Positions 62,082 through 64,000 of a DNA stretch of 64,000 bases are shown one piece after another. The notes under the pieces were generated by a model that was given only the letters and a program-made list of their open reading frames with translations, was not told where the DNA came from and did not search any database. The DNA lies in the NCBI RefSeq assembly GCF_018215265.2, contig NZ_CP136562.1:1364001-1428000 (forward strand). The letters are read 5' to 3'. This DNA is from Paenarthrobacter sp. GOM3. GTDB lineage: Bacteria > Actinomycetota > Actinomycetes > Actinomycetales > Micrococcaceae. The position numbers and the translations under genes are program-made. Numbering within the stretch: the first letter of the stretch is position 1; each line of letters starts with the position of its first letter.

Positions 62082-63644
62082 TCAAGCAGCGGCGGCCTGG
62101 AAGTGTTTCTCGATGATGCCCTTGATGTCATCGTGGCACCCGCCGCAACCTGTGCCCGCGCGGGTTTCCTTGGATACCTCGGCAACGGAAGAGCAACCTT
62201 CCTGCACCGAGTCTTCGATGCTGGCGGCGCTCACCCCGGCGCAACGGCAAACGGTCCGTTGGGGGTCGGTGCTGGTGACGCCGCTGTCCAGCTGGTCCGG
62301 GCCATCCAGGCGCAGCAGCAAGGACCGGTCCGCGGGGAGCTCGGAAGAGCGCTCAAACAAGACCACCAGTTCGGCAGCGGTCCGGGGCATGCCCACAGAC
62401 ACCAAGCCCTCCAGCACCCCGCCTCGGGTGGTCATCTTCACGTAGCGGCCGTGCTCAGGATCGGCCCACTGTGAGACCTGCCGCCGCGGGCGCCCGGAAG
62501 CAGCACCGGCTTCCAATAACTCTTCATCCCAGGGATCCGCCTGGTTGTCGCCCGCCACGGCAAGGTTGATGCCGCGCGCCTTCAGGACCACCACACCGGG
62601 CTTTTCCGGGAGGAGCGCTTCCAAGGCATCCGCGGCAGCCTGTCCGTCGCGGGCCAGGACCACGAGGTACTCGGCCAACCATTCGGCCTGCCGCCAGCCC
62701 GGACCAACCAGGCCGGACGGACCAGAGGCGCTCCGGCAATCGAGGCATGCAGCGTCCGGGCAGCGTACTTCCGCGCAGTCGCCGATCGCGAACATGTGGG
62801 GCTCGTGATAGGTCCGGAGGTGGTGGTCCACAAGGATCCCGGCGCCGGTAGGAAGACCACAGCCTTCCGCCAGTTCAATCCGGGGCCGCACGCCACAGGA
62901 CAACACCAGCAGGTCGCCGTCGATCGCGGAACCGTCATCAAGCAGCAGGGCGGAGAAGGATCCTCCGGGACCAGCAGTTTCAACACCGGTGGAGCGGGCG
63001 TTGCCCGCCATCCTCACTCCGCCCAAACGCAAGGTGTTGGTGAGCACGGAGCCGCTGCCGCGGTCGATGCTGCGGCCCAGGGGGAAGGGTCCGTTGTGGA
63101 CCACGGTGGCCAGGGCGCCTTCTTCGGAGGCAGCCAGCGCCGTCTCCAAGCCCAGGACGCCACCGCCCAGCACCACCACGCGCTTGCCACCTGCCACGGC
63201 GGCACGAAGGACGGCGGCATCCCTGAGATCGCGCAACGCCGTCACTCCTGCCGGAAGCACAGGTCCGGCAGGGTCGGGGTTGAGACCGGTGAGGTTGGGA
63301 ATCACGGGACGGGAACCAGTGGCGAACACCAACCGGTCGTAATGCTCGGAGCTGCCATCGGAAAGCACTACGTGCTGGCGTGCCCGGTCGATCCTTTTGA
63401 CCTTCACGCCCAACCTGACGTCGACGCCCTCGGCAATCAATTCGGCTGCGTCAGCCATGGCGAGGGCCTCGGCAGTGGTCCGACCCACGCCCAGTTCAGC
63501 AACCATCACGCGGTTGTAGGCAGCTTCCGGCTCCTGTCCAACCACCATTAGCTGGACCAGTCCCGAACGTACAGCGGGGAGGATTTCGTCCACGAGCCGC
63601 GCGGCAACGGGACCGAAACCTACTACGACAATCCGCTCGCTCAT
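62082..63644 (-). CDS. NasB-type FAD oxidoreductase with BFD-like [2Fe-2S] domain (nitrate/nitrite reductase electron-transfer subunit)
   Basis: The 520-aa flavoprotein resembles NirB/NasB reductase modules: IVVVGFGPVAARLVDEI at the start, LVFATGSRPVIP, RVVVLGGGVLGLETAL and MFAIGDCAEV, then a C-terminal BFD-like [2Fe-2S] domain with cysteines in RTVCRCAGVS and GTGCGGCHDD. It probably carries electrons from NAD(P)H to the nitrate reductase encoded just upstream. ATG at 63644 overlaps the molybdoprotein stop by 4 bp (ATGA). Confidence 0.85.
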   Translation of the reverse strand: MSERIVVVGFGPVAARLVDEILPAVRSGLVQLMVVGQEPEAAYNRVMVAELGVGRTTAEALAMADAAELIAEGVDVRLGVKVKRIDRARQHVVLSDGSSEHYDRLVFATGSRPVIPNLTGLNPDPAGPVLPAGVTALRDLRDAAVLRAAVAGGKRVVVLGGGVLGLETALAASEEGALATVVHNGPFPLGRSIDRGSGSVLTNTLRLGGVRMAGNARSTGVETAGPGGSFSALLLDDGSAIDGDLLVLSCGVRPRIELAEGCGLPTGAGILVDHHLRTYHEPHMFAIGDCAEVRCPDAACLDCRSASGPSGLVGPGWRQAEWLAEYLVVLARDGQAAADALEALLPEKPGVVVLKARGINLAVAGDNQADPWDEELLEAGAASGRPRRQVSQWADPEHGRYVKMTTRGGVLEGLVSVGMPRTAAELVVLFERSSELPADRSLLLRLDGPDQLDSGVTSTDPQRTVCRCAGVSAASIEDSVQEGCSSVAEVSKETRAGTGCGGCHDDIKGIIEKHFQAAAA

Positions 63645-64000
63645 AAAGCCTCCTTGACGTTCGCCAGCATTCGAACCCCGACGGCGGTTGCTGCCACCGG
63701 GGTTGCCGCTGCCTTCTTAACCCAAACCCGGCTGGTCTTGAACTCCGGCATGCCGGAAATGGGGTCCGTGGCCGCCTCCGTGAGGCGGTTGGCGTTCTCC
63801 TGGCCGGGGAAGTGGAACGGCAGGAAAACAGTGTCAGGCCGAACAGAGTTGCTGAGCTCGGCGCGGCAAAGGACCTCACCACGCTCGTTCGTGACGGTGG
63901 CGTACTCGCCGTCCACAATCCCACGCGAAGCCGCGGTTCCGGGGTGGATCAGGAGCCGTGCCTGCGGTTGCGCTGACATCAAAGCCTCAACCCGCCGCGT
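63641..64000 (-). CDS. Molybdopterin oxidoreductase, C-terminal part (nitrate reductase), runs off right edge
   Basis: Only the last 119 residues are visible, and the frame is open to base 64000. They form the molybdopterin-dinucleotide-binding C-terminal domain: LLIHPGTAASRGIVDGEYA, VLCRAELSNSVRPDTVFLPF and NRLTEAATDPISGMPEFKTS. The coupling to a NasB-like flavoprotein by an ATGA overlap indicates an assimilatory nitrate reductase. An internal ATG at 63979 follows an upstream TTG but is not the true start, since the frame continues upstream. Confidence 0.82.
   Translation of the reverse strand, partial: TRRVEALMSAQPQARLLIHPGTAASRGIVDGEYATVTNERGEVLCRAELSNSVRPDTVFLPFHFPGQENANRLTEAATDPISGMPEFKTSRVWVKKAAATPVAATAVGVRMLANVKEAL

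Overview
The window looks like chromosomal DNA from a high-GC actinobacterium, most likely Arthrobacter or Paenarthrobacter (Micrococcaceae). This is inferred from the gene families (RpfB-type resuscitation factor, SCO4848-type membrane protein, DUF2505, an UmuD/LexA-type SOS protein with actinobacterial SOS boxes, GlnR-like boxes at nitrite genes), from the frequent GTG/TTG starts, and from a backbone order (tatD, rpf, ksgA, ispE ... glmU, prs, rplY, pth ... mfd) close to that remembered for Mycobacterium and its relatives. No phage, IS element, rRNA operon or CRISPR array was seen.

Region 1 (1-12.6 kb) is housekeeping: the start of a MoxR ATPase, TatD nuclease, Rpf muralytic factor, KsgA rRNA methylase, IspE isoprenoid kinase, an ABC-F protein, a VOC protein, a TetR regulator, tRNA-Gln, GlmU, Prs, ribosomal protein L25 and peptidyl-tRNA hydrolase. 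Two different 32-bp tandem repeat blocks flank the VOC gene. Region 2 (12.7-26.8 kb) is inserted between pth and mfd: three large STAND/LAL-type regulators in tandem, the third without a DNA-binding domain, then SufS-SufU, NhaA, small conserved actinobacterial proteins and an SDR. It contains a striking 66-nt palindrome. Region 3 (26.9-33.4 kb) holds mfd, a YdjM-like membrane protein, deoC and an orphan NirB-like FAD protein with a GlnR-like box.

Region 4 (33.5-42.5 kb) is the most interesting. Seven genes on the minus strand are joined by six consecutive 4-bp ATGA stop/start overlaps: GMC oxidoreductase, membrane metallophosphoesterase, alpha/beta hydrolase with a cysteine nucleophile elbow, acetoacetate-decarboxylase-like protein, two small membrane proteins and a patatin-like phospholipase. 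This looks like a dedicated membrane-lipid or sterol/ketone pathway that I cannot name.

Region 5 (42.6-48.4 kb) has small enzymes and a umuD ... umuC pair, each with its own SOS box, split by a divergent LacI regulator and sugar-porter pair. Region 6 (48.4-53.9 kb) is assimilatory nitrite reduction: nirB-cobA-hemD on the minus strand, nirD divergent, with a four-half-site GlnR-like array between them. It is complemented by a nitrate reductase pair at 62.1-64 kb that runs off the right edge. Region 7 (53.9-62 kb) is carbohydrate and nucleoside metabolism: phosphohexomutase, GH32 levanase/fructosidase, GH68 levansucrase, purine nucleoside phosphorylase and a cysteine-less lipoamide-dehydrogenase-like quinone reductase.
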